NCBI GenBank assembly: GCA_026125795.1
Contig: JAHCKM010000004.1
Span: 892,055 to 956,054 of the forward strand
DNA length: 64,000 nucleotides
Direction of reading: 5' to 3'
DNA from: Burkholderiaceae bacterium
GTDB taxonomy: Bacteria > Pseudomonadota > Gammaproteobacteria > Burkholderiales > Burkholderiaceae_C
Shown here: piece after piece, positions 17,443 to 26,083 of the stretch
How the letters are laid out: every line of letters starts with the position of its first letter
How positions within the stretch are numbered: position 1 is the first letter of the stretch
Program-made: the position numbers and the translations under genes
The notes under the pieces: model-generated
Told to the model about the DNA's origin: nothing
The model's input: only the letters and a program-made list of their open reading frames with translations
Databases searched by the model: none

Positions 17443-17826
17443 ATGAGCGTGTTCACCAAGACCATCCTGTACACCGGGCCCGATGGCCGCGCCTGCTGGC
17501 GCGAGGAATCGCTGGCGCTCACCGAAGGCAAGCCGCAGGCGCGGCTGTCGCCGCTGCAGCAAAGCGGCGGCTACCAGCTGCGCGAGAGCCCGGTGGGGTT
17601 TCGCAGCGAGTTCCACTGCACCGAGAACCCGCAGTGGGTGTTCATCCTGCGCGGCCACATGGAGATCGGCCTGCAGGACGGCAGCTCGCGTGTGTTCTCG
17701 CCCGGCGAGCACTTCTATTCGGCCGACGTCTTGCCCGCCGGCGCTGCGTTCGACCCTGCCCTGCACGGCCACTGGAGCCGTCAGGTCGGCAGCGAGCCGC
17801 TGGTGACGCTGTTCGTGCGCGGCTGA
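17443..17826 (+). CDS. small cupin-domain protein
   Basis: Protein of 127 residues with a single beta-barrel: EFHCTENPQWVFILRGHMEIGLQDGS is the first cupin motif (with His and Glu) and FSPGEHFYSADVLP the second. Second gene of a pair with the SDR. Such proteins in sugar-acid loci act as sugar isomerases or lactone-binding accessory proteins; no assignment possible. Confidence 0.75.
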   Translation: MSVFTKTILYTGPDGRACWREESLALTEGKPQARLSPLQQSGGYQLRESPVGFRSEFHCTENPQWVFILRGHMEIGLQDGSSRVFSPGEHFYSADVLPAGAAFDPALHGHWSRQVGSEPLVTLFVRG

Positions 17827-17868
17827 CCTGCCCTGTCGCGCGCGGCGCGCAGCGCGAGTGGCCGCGAT

Positions 17869-18114
17869 TCAGCGCTTGCGACGGACGGTGGACAGGTTGA
17901 TGGCCAACGCTTGCACCACACCCGACACCAGCGCGCCTTCGGACGCGCGGGCATCCTGGCCCATCACGCGGGTGCACAGGTCGACCGCCGTGCGCAACTG
18001 CTTCTCGGTGAGACGAGCCGCCGCCGCGAGCCATTCGCGCTCCTGCTGTTCGTCGTAGGTTTCGGTTTCGGCCAGGGGGTCCGCCTTTCGTGTGGGAGGC
18101 GCACTGTCCCACAT
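17869..18114 (-). CDS. hypothetical protein, about 81 residues
   Basis: Family not recognised. Acidic N-terminus (ETETYDEQQEREW) and helical body AAAARLTEKQLRTAVDLCTRVMG, basic end. Start uncertain: ATG at 18114 (MWDSAPP) gives 81 residues; a longer form to 18207 would overlap the start of the divergent cysteine desulfhydrase gene. Coding is supported by codon bias and amphipathic helices, not by a ribosome site. Confidence 0.45.
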   Translation of the reverse strand: MWDSAPPTRKADPLAETETYDEQQEREWLAAAARLTEKQLRTAVDLCTRVMGQDARASEGALVSGVVQALAINLSTVRRKR

Positions 18115-18205
18115 CGGATCGTGCGACGCAAACGCAGCAGCCCGTGCGCGATTCGAGCGGCCGCGCAACGGGTGATACTGCACGCATCCCGTCGACGAGC
18201 CTGCC

Positions 18206-19243
18206 ATGGACCTTTCGCGTTTCGCCCGCCGCCGCTACACGCGCGGCGCCACGCCGATCGAACCGATGCCGCGTTTCTCGGCCGCGCTGGCGGCGAGTTG
18301 CCCCGGCGGCAGGGGCCCCGAGGTGTGGGTCAAGCGCGACGACCTGCTCGGCCTTTCGCCCGGCGGCAACAAGACGCGCAAGCTCGAGTTCCTGGTGGCC
18401 GACGCGCTGCACCAAGGCGCAGACACGCTGATCACCTGCGGCGCGCCGCAGTCGAACCACTGCCGCATCACGCTCGCGGCGGCGGTGAAAGAAGGCCTGC
18501 AGTGCCGCTTCGTGATTGAGGAGCGTGTGCCCGACAGCTACCACGACGGTGCCACCGGCAACCACTTTCTGTTCCGCCTGTACGGCGTCGAGGCGATCAC
18601 CGTGGTGCCCGGGGGCAGCGACATGGCCGCCGCGATGCAGGCGGTGGCCGACGAGCTCAAGCAGCAGGGCCGCAAGGGCTATGTCATCCCGGGCGGTGGC
18701 TCCAATGCGCTGGGCGGTCTCGGCTACGTGGCCTGCGCGCAGGAGCTGCAGCTGCAGGCCTTCGAGCGCGGCGTGGGCTTTGACGCCGTGGTGGTCGGCT
18801 CGGGCAGCTCGGGCACGCACGGCGGCTTGCTGGCCGGGTTCGTCGGCAACCGCATCGAAACGCCGATCATCGGCATTGGTGTCAGCCGTGACCCGGAGCA
18901 ACAAGCGCCGCTGGTGCACGCCGAAGCGCAGGCGGTGAGCGACCTGCTGGAGCTCAACCTCAAGGTGCCGCGCGACGCGGTGCGCTGCATCGGCGGCTAC
19001 TGGCAGCCCAAGTACTCGCTGCCCAACCGGCGCATGGTCGAGGCGGTGCAGATGCTGGCGCGCACCGAGGCCATCTTGCTCGACCCGGTGTACACCGGCA
19101 AGGTGATGGCGGGGTTGATCGGGCTGGCGCGCGCGGGGGAGTGGGGCGCGGGCCAGCGTGTGCTGTTCATTCACACCGGGGGCCTGCCGAGCCTGTTTGC
19201 CTACCAGCGTGTGGTGCTGGGACAGGACGACGTGGAGCGCTGA
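18206..19243 (+). CDS. PLP-dependent D-cysteine desulfhydrase-like enzyme
   Basis: Protein of 345 residues of the fold-type II PLP family that includes D-cysteine desulfhydrase, ACC deaminase and L-cysteate sulfo-lyase CuyA. Seen: VKRDDL, GGNKTRKLEF with the PLP lysine, CGAPQSNHCR, a GSGSSGTHGGLLAGF phosphate loop, and the late FIHTGGLPSLFAY. It would release sulfide (or sulfite for cysteate), pyruvate and ammonia. CuyA-type and DcyD-type proteins are close, so the sulfur substrate is left open. It converges on the following LysR gene. Confidence 0.85.
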   Translation: MDLSRFARRRYTRGATPIEPMPRFSAALAASCPGGRGPEVWVKRDDLLGLSPGGNKTRKLEFLVADALHQGADTLITCGAPQSNHCRITLAAAVKEGLQCRFVIEERVPDSYHDGATGNHFLFRLYGVEAITVVPGGSDMAAAMQAVADELKQQGRKGYVIPGGGSNALGGLGYVACAQELQLQAFERGVGFDAVVVGSGSSGTHGGLLAGFVGNRIETPIIGIGVSRDPEQQAPLVHAEAQAVSDLLELNLKVPRDAVRCIGGYWQPKYSLPNRRMVEAVQMLARTEAILLDPVYTGKVMAGLIGLARAGEWGAGQRVLFIHTGGLPSLFAYQRVVLGQDDVER

Positions 19244-19273
19244 CGCGGCACCCCGGCGCGTCCGGCCGAGGGG

Positions 19274-20128
19274 TCAGAGCAGCTTCTGCAGTTGTGCCAG
19301 GGCCCTGGATGGCACGCCGGTCCAGACCAGGTGCGTCTGGTTGCGCCGCACCTTGGGCGGCAGTACGTGCTGCTGCACTTCGCTGGCGGCCTTGAGCGCC
19401 ATGAGCAGCGAACGCGGCACGATCGCGAAGCCGGTACCCGCTGCCACGCAGGCGATCATCGCCTGATACGAGGCGAGCTCCAGCGTGCGGGCCGGCAACA
19501 TGGCCGAACCGCCCAGCCAGTCCTCCAGACACCTGCGGTAGGAGCAGCCGGCGGCGAACGCCACCACGCTCAAGCCGGCAAGGTCGGTGGGGCGGCGCAC
19601 CGGCGGCATGCCTTTGGCTGTGATCAGCACCAGTTCCTCGTCGAACACCTTCACGCTGCTCATGCCCTCGGACGTGAAAGGCTCCGACACGAAGGCGGCC
19701 TCGACCTCGAACTGCGCCACGCGTTGCAGCAATGCCCCGGTGGTTCCGGTCACCAGCTCGATCACCACGCCGGGATGCAGTCGGTGGTAGCGCGAGAGGA
19801 TCGGCGCCAAACGGCTGCCGGCCGTGCTTTCGAGCGCACCGATCCGCAGCACGCCCATCGGCTGCCCGCTGCGCAACTCGTTCTCGGCCTCGTCGGCGAG
19901 GCGAAACAGCCGTTGCGCATACGACAGCAGCAACTCGCCTTCGGCAGACAGCACCAGGCCGCGCCCGTGTTTCCTGAACAACGGGCGGCCGAGACGCTGT
20001 TCCAGCTGCTTGACACGCGTGGTCACGTTCGACTGCACGCGGTTGAGCTTGTGCGCCGCGCGAAGCACCCCGCCCTCCTGAGCGACCGCGCGGAAGATCT
20101 CGAGGCTGTCCAGGTCGATGCTTCTCAT
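19274..20128 (-). CDS. LysR-family transcriptional regulator
   Basis: Protein of 284 residues: N-terminal HTH LEIFRAVAQEGGVLRAAHKLNRVQSNVTTRVKQLEQRLG, split here by position, then an effector domain. The VQSNVTTRVKQLE helix is characteristic of the PtrR/YneJ-like subgroup. Divergent from the MFS gene with only 63 bases between the starts, so control of the transporter/decarboxylase pair is likely. The intergenic part (20129-20191) is more AT-rich than its surroundings, as expected for a shared promoter. Confidence 0.9.
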   Translation of the reverse strand: MRSIDLDSLEIFRAVAQEGGVLRAAHKLNRVQSNVTTRVKQLEQRLGRPLFRKHGRGLVLSAEGELLLSYAQRLFRLADEAENELRSGQPMGVLRIGALESTAGSRLAPILSRYHRLHPGVVIELVTGTTGALLQRVAQFEVEAAFVSEPFTSEGMSSVKVFDEELVLITAKGMPPVRRPTDLAGLSVVAFAAGCSYRRCLEDWLGGSAMLPARTLELASYQAMIACVAAGTGFAIVPRSLLMALKAASEVQQHVLPPKVRRNQTHLVWTGVPSRALAQLQKLL

Positions 20129-20191
20129 TTCAAGAACGGTCGATCACGATAATTCATTTGTGCGCGCGTCCGATTCTCGGTGCAATCGGCC

Positions 20192-21388
20192 ATGGCGAGA
20201 AGCGAAGTCCCTGCTGTGCCGCTCGCGCTCGTGGCTGTCGCCGGGCTGATGTCGCTGGCGGTGGCCATGGGCATCGGGCGCTTCGCCTTCACGCCGGTGC
20301 TGCCGCTCGCGCTCGGCGAAGGGCTGCTGGACGTCGCGCAGGCGGGCTGGATTGCCGCCGCCAACTACCTGGGCTATCTGGTGGGGGCAGTCACCGCGGC
20401 GCGCGTGCCGCTGCGGCCGTCCGCTCTCGCCGCGACAGGCCTGCTGGCCACCGCGGCACTGACGGCCGCGATGGGATGGTCCGCCGGCACGTTGTGGTTG
20501 CCGCTGAGGTTCCTGGCGGGTGTGGCCTCGGCGTGGGTGTTCGTGGCCACCAGCGTGTGGTGTCTGGGCGTCCTGTCGTCGCGCAACGCCACCGCGGCGA
20601 GCGGGTGGGTGTACGCCGGTGTCGGCATCGGCATCGTGCTGGCCGGCGCGCTTTGTCTGGTGGCCGCGGCCGCCGGCGCCCGCTCGGCGTCGATCTGGCT
20701 GCAGCTGGGCGGCTTGGCACTGTTGCTGGCGGGGCCTGTGGTCTGGGTGATCGCGCGGCTGTCCGCGAGTCCGGCAACCCCACCCGCCGCGCCGGCGGGT
20801 GCTCCCCACGCCGCGGCCGCGGGCACCGCCGGTCTCGTCGCTTGTTATGGCGTCATGGGCTTCGGCTACATCCTGCCCGCCACGTTCCTGCCGGTGCTGG
20901 CGCGCAGCGTGGTCGACGACCCGCTCGCGTTCGGCCTGGCATGGCCGGTGTTCGGCGCCACCGCCGCGCTGTCGACCTGGCTCGGGGCCCGGGGCCTGCG
21001 CGCTGCGACGCGCCTGCGCACCTGGGCTGTCTGCCAACTGGCGATGGGACTTGGCGTGCTGCTGCCCGCGCTGTGGGCCAACGTCTGGACGATCATGGTT
21101 TCGGCCGTGCTCGTGGGCGCGACGTTCATGGTGATCACGTTGGCCGGCGTGCAGGAGATGCGGGCCCGGGCTCCCGGCCGGGCGTCGCGCGGGGTCGGCC
21201 GGATCACCGCGGCGTTCGCGCTCGGCCAGATGGCGGGCCCGGCCGTCTCATCGTTGCTGCTGCACACCACGGCCCACGGCCTCGCGCTGGCACTGGGCAG
21301 CGGCGCGCTCGCGCTGCTCGGCACGGGCGCGTGGCTGCTGGCGGCCGCTTCCCGAATGACCGTTGCACAGGAGGTTCTCAATGGTTGA
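20192..21388 (+). CDS. YbfB/YjiJ-family MFS transporter
   Basis: Membrane protein of 398 residues with 12 hydrophobic segments. MGIGRFAFTPVLPLAL in the first segment is the signature of the YbfB/YjiJ MFS group, and the second helix contains GYLVGAVTAAR. ATG 20192 is taken; GTG 20180 is four codons upstream. Substrate unknown. It overlaps the next gene by eight bases, so the two are translated together, and the carboxymuconolactone decarboxylase-like partner suggests a role with a reactive or aromatic compound. Confidence 0.85.
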   Translation: MARSEVPAVPLALVAVAGLMSLAVAMGIGRFAFTPVLPLALGEGLLDVAQAGWIAAANYLGYLVGAVTAARVPLRPSALAATGLLATAALTAAMGWSAGTLWLPLRFLAGVASAWVFVATSVWCLGVLSSRNATAASGWVYAGVGIGIVLAGALCLVAAAAGARSASIWLQLGGLALLLAGPVVWVIARLSASPATPPAAPAGAPHAAAAGTAGLVACYGVMGFGYILPATFLPVLARSVVDDPLAFGLAWPVFGATAALSTWLGARGLRAATRLRTWAVCQLAMGLGVLLPALWANVWTIMVSAVLVGATFMVITLAGVQEMRARAPGRASRGVGRITAAFALGQMAGPAVSSLLLHTTAHGLALALGSGALALLGTGAWLLAAASRMTVAQEVLNG

Positions 21389-21989
21389 TCTGCATCGCAC
21401 CCAACAGGGCTACGCGCACGATGCCGCTGAACGCCTGCCGATGCCGCCGATGGATCAGCTGAGCGCCGAGCAGCGAGCCGCGGCGCAGGCCCTGATCCAG
21501 GGGCCGCGCAAGGGCGTGTACGGGCCGTTCCTGGCGCTCCTGCGCAGTCCGATCCTGCTGGAGCGGGTGGCCAGCGTCGGCGAGTACCTGCGCTTCGCAA
21601 GTGTGCTCGAGCCGCGCATCCGCGAGCTCGCCGCCTGCGTTGCCGCGCGGCACGTCAGCAATCAGTTCGAGTGGGTGATGCATGCACCCCTGGCGATCCA
21701 GGCCGGGGTGTCCGCCGACGCCATCGAGGCGCTCCGGCAAGGCGCGCGTCCTCGCGGCTTGGCCGCCGACGAGGAGCAGGCGTTCGACTTCGCGCACGAG
21801 TTGTTCACCACACACGGCGTCAGCGAAGCCACCTACCGCGGCGCGCTCGCGCGCTGGGGCGAACAGGGTGTGGTGGAGCTCACCACGCTGCTCGGCTACT
21901 TCGCCATGGTGTCCTGGCTGATGAACGTGGCACGCACGCCTGCGCCGGCTGGCGCCGATCGAGCCGGCATCGACGCGTTTCCGCAGTGA
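21381..21989 (+). CDS. carboxymuconolactone decarboxylase-family protein
   Basis: Protein of 202 residues of the AhpD-like/CMD fold: GPFLALLRSPILLERVASVGEYLRF, then ELAACVAARHVSNQFEWVMHAPLAIQAG with the conserved Glu and His of the CMD helix bundle but without the CxxC of AhpD peroxidases. ACAGGAGG seven bases before ATG 21381 fixes the start, inside the end of the MFS gene. Members include gamma-carboxymuconolactone decarboxylase and many uncharacterised enzymes. Confidence 0.85.
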   Translation: MVDLHRTQQGYAHDAAERLPMPPMDQLSAEQRAAAQALIQGPRKGVYGPFLALLRSPILLERVASVGEYLRFASVLEPRIRELAACVAARHVSNQFEWVMHAPLAIQAGVSADAIEALRQGARPRGLAADEEQAFDFAHELFTTHGVSEATYRGALARWGEQGVVELTTLLGYFAMVSWLMNVARTPAPAGADRAGIDAFPQ

Positions 21990-22023
21990 GCGCCGCGCCG
22001 GCGCGAGCGGCCGTGCGGACCGC

Positions 22024-23904
22024 TCAGCCCGCCGTCGCGCGCGCGGCCGCACTGCGGCTGCGCGCGAGCTGCACGCCGCCCACCAACGCCGCGAGCGCAA
22101 GCCCCGCGAGATCGGTGGCCCAGCCCGGCTTGATGAGCAACAACGCCGCCACCACCAGCAGCGCCCGTTGCCACGGCGTGGCCGGCCGCAGCAGATAGCC
22201 GAACGAGCCCGCGGCGAGCAGGATCACGCCGAACGTCGCCGAGATCGTGGCGTGCAGGCTGGTGGTCCAGTCGCCGATCAACAGCAGCGCCGGCTCGTAG
22301 ACGAACATGAACGGCACGATGTAGGCCGGCGCGGCCGCGCGCATCGCGGCCCAGCCCGAGGCCCACATGTTGGCCTTGGCCAGGCCGGCGGCGGCAAACA
22401 CCGCCAGCGCCACCGGCGGCGTGATGGCCGACAGGATCGCGAAATAGAACGCGAACATGTGCGCCGCCGGCGTCACCGCGCCGAGCTTGATGATCGCCGG
22501 CACCAGCAGCGACACCATCACGATGTAGGCCGGCGTGGTCGGCATGCCCATGCCTAGCACGATGCCGGCCATCGCGGTGAGGATCAGCGCCAGCACCAGC
22601 GAGTTCTGCGCCAGCGCAATCACCACCTGCGTGAACGTGATGCCCAGGCCGGTGATCGTGACGCAGCCGATCACGATGCCGGCGCAGGCGCAGGCCATCG
22701 CCACCGCCAGCGTGTTGCGCGCGCCTTCCTCCAGCGCACCGAGCACGCTGCGCCAGGTGATGCCGGCGCGTGTGGTGGCGCGCAGCAGCGCCACCGGCAG
22801 GCACGCCAGCGCGGCCACCAGCGCCGACAGCGGCGCCGAATAGCCCATGAACAGGCCGGCCAGGATGATGACGATCGGGAAGAACAGATGGCCGCGGTCG
22901 ATCATCACGCGGGGCAGGCGCGGCAGCTCGGCGCGCGGCACGCCGGCCAGGTGCTCGCGCTTGGCCACGAAGTGCACCGCCGAGAACACCGCCACGTAGT
23001 ACAGCAGCGCGGGGATCGCGGCCCACAGCGCCACGGTGGCATACGGCACGGCGAGGAACTCGGCCATCACGAACGCGGCCGCACCCATGATCGGCGGCAT
23101 CAGCTGCCCGCCGGTGGAGGCCACCGATTCCACGGCGGCGGCAAACGGCGGCCTGAAGCCGGTGCGCTTCATCAGCGGGATGGTGATCGGCCCGTCGACC
23201 ATCACGTTGGCCACCGCCGAGCCCGACACGGTGCCGAACAGCGACGAGCTCACCACTGCCACCTTGCCCGGTCCGCCCGCCTGGTGGCCGGTGATCGACA
23301 TCGCGAAGTCCATGAAGAGCTGCCCGGTGCCGCTGCGCTCCATGAAGGCGCCGAACAGCACGAACAGCATCACGTAGGACGCCGACACGCCGAGCGTGGA
23401 GCCGAAGATGCCCTCGGTGGAGTAGTAGAGCTGCTCCAGCAGCACCGGAAACTTCACCTGGGTGAACAGCGCCGCGTAGACGATGAAGACGATCGCCGTC
23501 AGCGGCAGCGCCCAGCCGATCACGCGCCGCGTGCCTTCGAGCACCACCAGAATCAACGCGATGCCGTGGAAGATGTCCCAGGGCGTGAGGTCGTCGATGT
23601 AGATGATGCGGTTGGTGAACGCCTGGTAGTCGATGAAGATGTGCAGCACCGCGGCCCAGCCGAGCAGCAACAGCGCCGCATCGAACACGCGCGCCGCCAC
23701 GTTGCCGCCGGGGCGCAGCGGAAACAGCAGGAACACCAGCGTCAGCGCAAACAGCAGGTGCGTGCCGCGGAAGATCAGCGCCTCGGGCGGCCCGAAGCCG
23801 GCCACCCACATGTGGTAGATCGACATCGCCACCGCGATCGCGCCCACCGCGACGCGCAGCGCGCGTGTGGTGGGGGCGGCGGCGGTGTTTTCTTCCTGGG
23901 CCAC
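22024..23904 (-). CDS. TRAP transporter fused permease (DctQM type), TAXI system
   Basis: Integral membrane protein of 626 residues with about 16 or more hydrophobic segments. N-terminal four-helix DctQ-like part (to about residue 130) fused to a large DctM-like part: LFGTVSGSAVANVMVDGPITIP, ESVASTGGQLMPPIMGAAAF and MGMPTTPAYIVMVSLLVPAI are family-specific blocks. It works with the periplasmic TAXI receptor encoded just upstream to import an organic acid by sodium or proton symport. Stop lies beside an inverted repeat at 22001-22026. Confidence 0.9.
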   Translation of the reverse strand: MAQEENTAAAPTTRALRVAVGAIAVAMSIYHMWVAGFGPPEALIFRGTHLLFALTLVFLLFPLRPGGNVAARVFDAALLLLGWAAVLHIFIDYQAFTNRIIYIDDLTPWDIFHGIALILVVLEGTRRVIGWALPLTAIVFIVYAALFTQVKFPVLLEQLYYSTEGIFGSTLGVSASYVMLFVLFGAFMERSGTGQLFMDFAMSITGHQAGGPGKVAVVSSSLFGTVSGSAVANVMVDGPITIPLMKRTGFRPPFAAAVESVASTGGQLMPPIMGAAAFVMAEFLAVPYATVALWAAIPALLYYVAVFSAVHFVAKREHLAGVPRAELPRLPRVMIDRGHLFFPIVIILAGLFMGYSAPLSALVAALACLPVALLRATTRAGITWRSVLGALEEGARNTLAVAMACACAGIVIGCVTITGLGITFTQVVIALAQNSLVLALILTAMAGIVLGMGMPTTPAYIVMVSLLVPAIIKLGAVTPAAHMFAFYFAILSAITPPVALAVFAAAGLAKANMWASGWAAMRAAAPAYIVPFMFVYEPALLLIGDWTTSLHATISATFGVILLAAGSFGYLLRPATPWQRALLVVAALLLIKPGWATDLAGLALAALVGGVQLARSRSAAARATAG

Positions 23905-23933
23905 GGCTCAAGCGAGGCCGAGGGCGGCCGGTC

Positions 23934-23954
23934 GGCGCCGGGCCGCTCCCAAGC
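23934..23954 (+). repeat. short GC-rich repeat, copy 1 (pair with 28985-29020)
   Basis: A stretch reading GCGCCGGGCCGCTCCCAAGC occurs here in the 128-base gap between the two TRAP genes and again at 28988-29007 between the permease and dehydrogenase genes. Both sit in operon junctions. Confidence 0.5.
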
Positions 23955-23970
23955 CGACCGCGCCCCCGGA

Positions 23971-24030
23971 GCCACGAAGGGGCTCCTGCGGAGCCCTGGG
24001 GGCAGCGACCGCAGGGAGCGTGGGGGCCGA
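23971..24030 (+). repeat. junction repeat with nested hairpins (pair with 40561-40622)
   Basis: Sixty bases of hairpin-rich sequence containing GAAGGGGCTCCTGCGGAGCC, then GGGGGCAGCGACCGCAGG. The reverse complement recurs at 40561-40622 with few changes. Located in the gap between the TAXI receptor and permease genes, ending three bases before the receptor stop. Confidence 0.7.
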
Positions 24031-24032
24031 CA

Positions 24033-24974
24033 TCAAATCGCGCCCTTCTCCTTGTAGTACTTGGCCGCGCCCTTGTGCAGCGGCACGCCGATGTCGACCG
24101 CCATGTCCTTGGGCGTCAGGCCGGCGATCGGCTTGACCACCGCGGCCATCGCGTCGACGTTCTCGGCCATGGCCTTGGTCATCTTGTAGACCGTGTCCTC
24201 GGGCAGGTCGCAGGCGGCGACGATGTGCGTGGAGTAGCCGATCACCGGCACGTCCTTGTCCTGTTTGGGATAGGTGCCGGCCTTGATGACCAGCTTGTTG
24301 TAGCCGGGGTTGACCTTCTTCAACGCCGCCATCGTCTTGTCGTCCACCGGTACCAGTTGCACGTCGCGCGCGCTGGCCAGGTCCATGATGGCCGATGCCG
24401 GCGCCGTGGTGCCGAGCGTGAAGATCTGCGCGTGGCCGTCCTTCATCAGCGACACCGCGTCGGTGTAGGCGGCCTGGAAATTGGCCTTGGACAACGACTG
24501 GTAGTTCAATCCGTTGATCTCGAGCACCATCGCGGTCAGGATCTCGGCCGTGTTGCCCTTGGGCTGCGTGACCAGCGCCTTGCCCTTGAAGTCGGCGAAC
24601 GAGTTGACCTTGGCATCGGCCGAGGCCACCACCTGGAAGTACTGCGGGTACAGGTTGGCCACCTGGCAGACGTTCTTCACCTGCTTGGGATACGGCGCGC
24701 GGCCGGCGATGCCGTCAACGGTGGTGCTGGAGTTGGCAAAGCCGATCTGCGCCTTGCCTTCGTCGACGCCGCGCACGTTGGCGATGCCGGCGCCGGGCGT
24801 CTGCTGGATCTGCAGGCCGGGCACGGCCTTCTCCCACATGCCTTTCAAGGCGCCGCCCAGCGGCACCCAGGAGCCACCCTGCGGGCCGGTCATCAGGGTC
24901 ACCTGCTGCGCGAGGGCCGGTGCGGCCAACAGGCCGGCGGCGGCGACGGCGACGAACGAGCGAATCAGCGACAT
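24033..24974 (-). CDS. TAXI-family TRAP solute-binding protein
   Basis: Periplasmic receptor of 313 residues with a signal peptide (SFVAVAAAGLLAAPALAQ). QVTLMTGPQGGSWVPLGGALKG and AQIGFANSSTTVDGIAG match the TAXI (TRAP-associated extracytoplasmic immunogenic) family. It captures a substrate, usually a carboxylate such as glutamate or another organic acid, for the fused permease encoded downstream. Good purine-rich site (CAGGAGACTGCC) before the ATG. Confidence 0.9.
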   Translation of the reverse strand: MSLIRSFVAVAAAGLLAAPALAQQVTLMTGPQGGSWVPLGGALKGMWEKAVPGLQIQQTPGAGIANVRGVDEGKAQIGFANSSTTVDGIAGRAPYPKQVKNVCQVANLYPQYFQVVASADAKVNSFADFKGKALVTQPKGNTAEILTAMVLEINGLNYQSLSKANFQAAYTDAVSLMKDGHAQIFTLGTTAPASAIMDLASARDVQLVPVDDKTMAALKKVNPGYNKLVIKAGTYPKQDKDVPVIGYSTHIVAACDLPEDTVYKMTKAMAENVDAMAAVVKPIAGLTPKDMAVDIGVPLHKGAAKYYKEKGAI

Positions 24975-25123
24975 GGCAGTCTCCTGTGTGTTCGTTGGAT
25001 GGGCTGCGCAGGGCTGCGCGCCGGCGGATCGGATCTCACGATCAGTCTAGCCACGATGCGCGGCCCACCATCAGAGGGTTGGACCCGGGTCGGCGTTGGC
25101 TTCGGCCGGTGCTTCGCACCTTG

Positions 25124-25246
25124 GCTGCGGCCGGCGCCGCGCGCCTTCACATCGCTCCGCGATGTGAGCCTACGCCGCTACTCCGGTTGTCACTTCGCGC
25201 TTTGCGCGAAGTGAGCCTGCGCCGCAACCGCCTGCGGCGGTTGTCA
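25124..25246. repeat. multi-hairpin intergenic repeat, copy 1 of 3
   Basis: Contains TCACATCGCTCCGCGATGTGA (nearly perfect inverted repeat, split here as positions 25147-25167), a second hairpin CACTTCGCGC/GCGCGAAGTG and a GCCGCAACC/GGTTG pair. The same modules, mostly in inverse orientation, recur at 43463-43570 and 55963-56040. It ends on the stop codon of the SDR gene at 25244. Confidence 0.8.
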
Positions 25247-25996
25247 GTGGATGTGCGAGCCGCCGTTGATGTCGATCTCGCTGCCGGTCACGTAGCTCGA
25301 CAGGTCGCTGGCCAGGAACAGCACGCAGCCGGCCACCTCGTGCGCGTGACCGGGCCGGCCCAGCGGCACGCCGGCCACGATGGCGGCCAGCCGCTCGGGC
25401 GTCATCAGGCCGGCCGTGATGTCGGTGTCGATGTAGCTCGGGCAGACGGCATTGACGCGGATCTGGTCGGGGCCGAGCTCGCGGGCGCAGGCCTTGGTGT
25501 AGCCGAGCACGGCGGCCTTGGCCGCCGAGTAGTGGCTGCCGCCGAACACGCCGCCGCCGCGCTGCGCCGACACCGAGCTCATGTTGACGATCGAACCGGC
25601 CTTGCGCTGTCGCATGTTCGGCACCACGGCCTGGGTCATGTGCAGCGTGCCGCGCATGTTGACGTCGAAGATGCGCTGGTAGCTGGCGTCGTCCACCTCC
25701 ATCAGCCGCTGCGGGCTGGTGATGCCGGCGATGTTGACCAGCACGTCGATGCGCCCGAACTCGCGCTGCGCCAGGTTTGCTGCCGCTTCGCATTGGGCCT
25801 TGTTGGTCACGTCGCAACGGTCACCCAGGTGACCGCTGCCCGGCAGCGACGCCGCGGCGCGGGCGGCCGCGCCGGCATCGAGATCGAGCACCAGCACGCG
25901 CGCACCGTGCTCGGCGAACAGCCGGGCGCACGCCAGGCCGAGCCCGCGCGGGCTCGCGGCGCCGGTGATGATCGCGGTGCGGTCCTTCAGCAGCAT
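25244..25996 (-). CDS. SDR-family NAD(P)-dependent oxidoreductase
   Basis: Classical SDR of 250 residues: ITGAASPRGLGLACARLFA (glycine motif), DLDAG for the NAD-selecting acidic residue after strand 2, NIAG, MSSVSAQ with the Ser, and HYSAAKAAV with Tyr and Lys. The end DINGGSHIH is family-like. Last gene of the transketolase/ABC operon; probably oxidises or reduces the transported sugar, polyol or a product. Substrate unknown. The Asp after strand 2 favours NAD. Confidence 0.9.
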   Translation of the reverse strand: MLLKDRTAIITGAASPRGLGLACARLFAEHGARVLVLDLDAGAAARAAASLPGSGHLGDRCDVTNKAQCEAAANLAQREFGRIDVLVNIAGITSPQRLMEVDDASYQRIFDVNMRGTLHMTQAVVPNMRQRKAGSIVNMSSVSAQRGGGVFGGSHYSAAKAAVLGYTKACARELGPDQIRVNAVCPSYIDTDITAGLMTPERLAAIVAGVPLGRPGHAHEVAGCVLFLASDLSSYVTGSEIDINGGSHIH

Positions 25997-26010
25997 GGCC
26001 GCAACTTCAT

Positions 26011-26083
26011 AGGTGCACTCCTGGCGCTTCGCGCCTCCCCGCCGAGCGGGGGCTGAGCCCTTCGGGCGGCCGGGCGGGGCTCA
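26011..26083 (+). repeat. junction repeat, copy 1 of 3 (SDR / transketolase C)
   Basis: About 73 bases: GTGCACTCCTGGCGCTTCGC, CCCGCCGAGCG, then CCCTTCGGGCGGCCGGGCGG ending on the transketolase stop codon. Copies at 27159-27233 and 33616-33689 share the same order of parts. Confidence 0.75.

Noticed and set aside
19244-19273. Terminator between the desulfhydrase and LysR genes
   Set aside because: Imperfect stem CCCC...GGGG without T-run; too weak to list.
25124-25246. CRISPR array
   Set aside because: Hairpin repeats are few, of unequal spacing and have no regular spacers.
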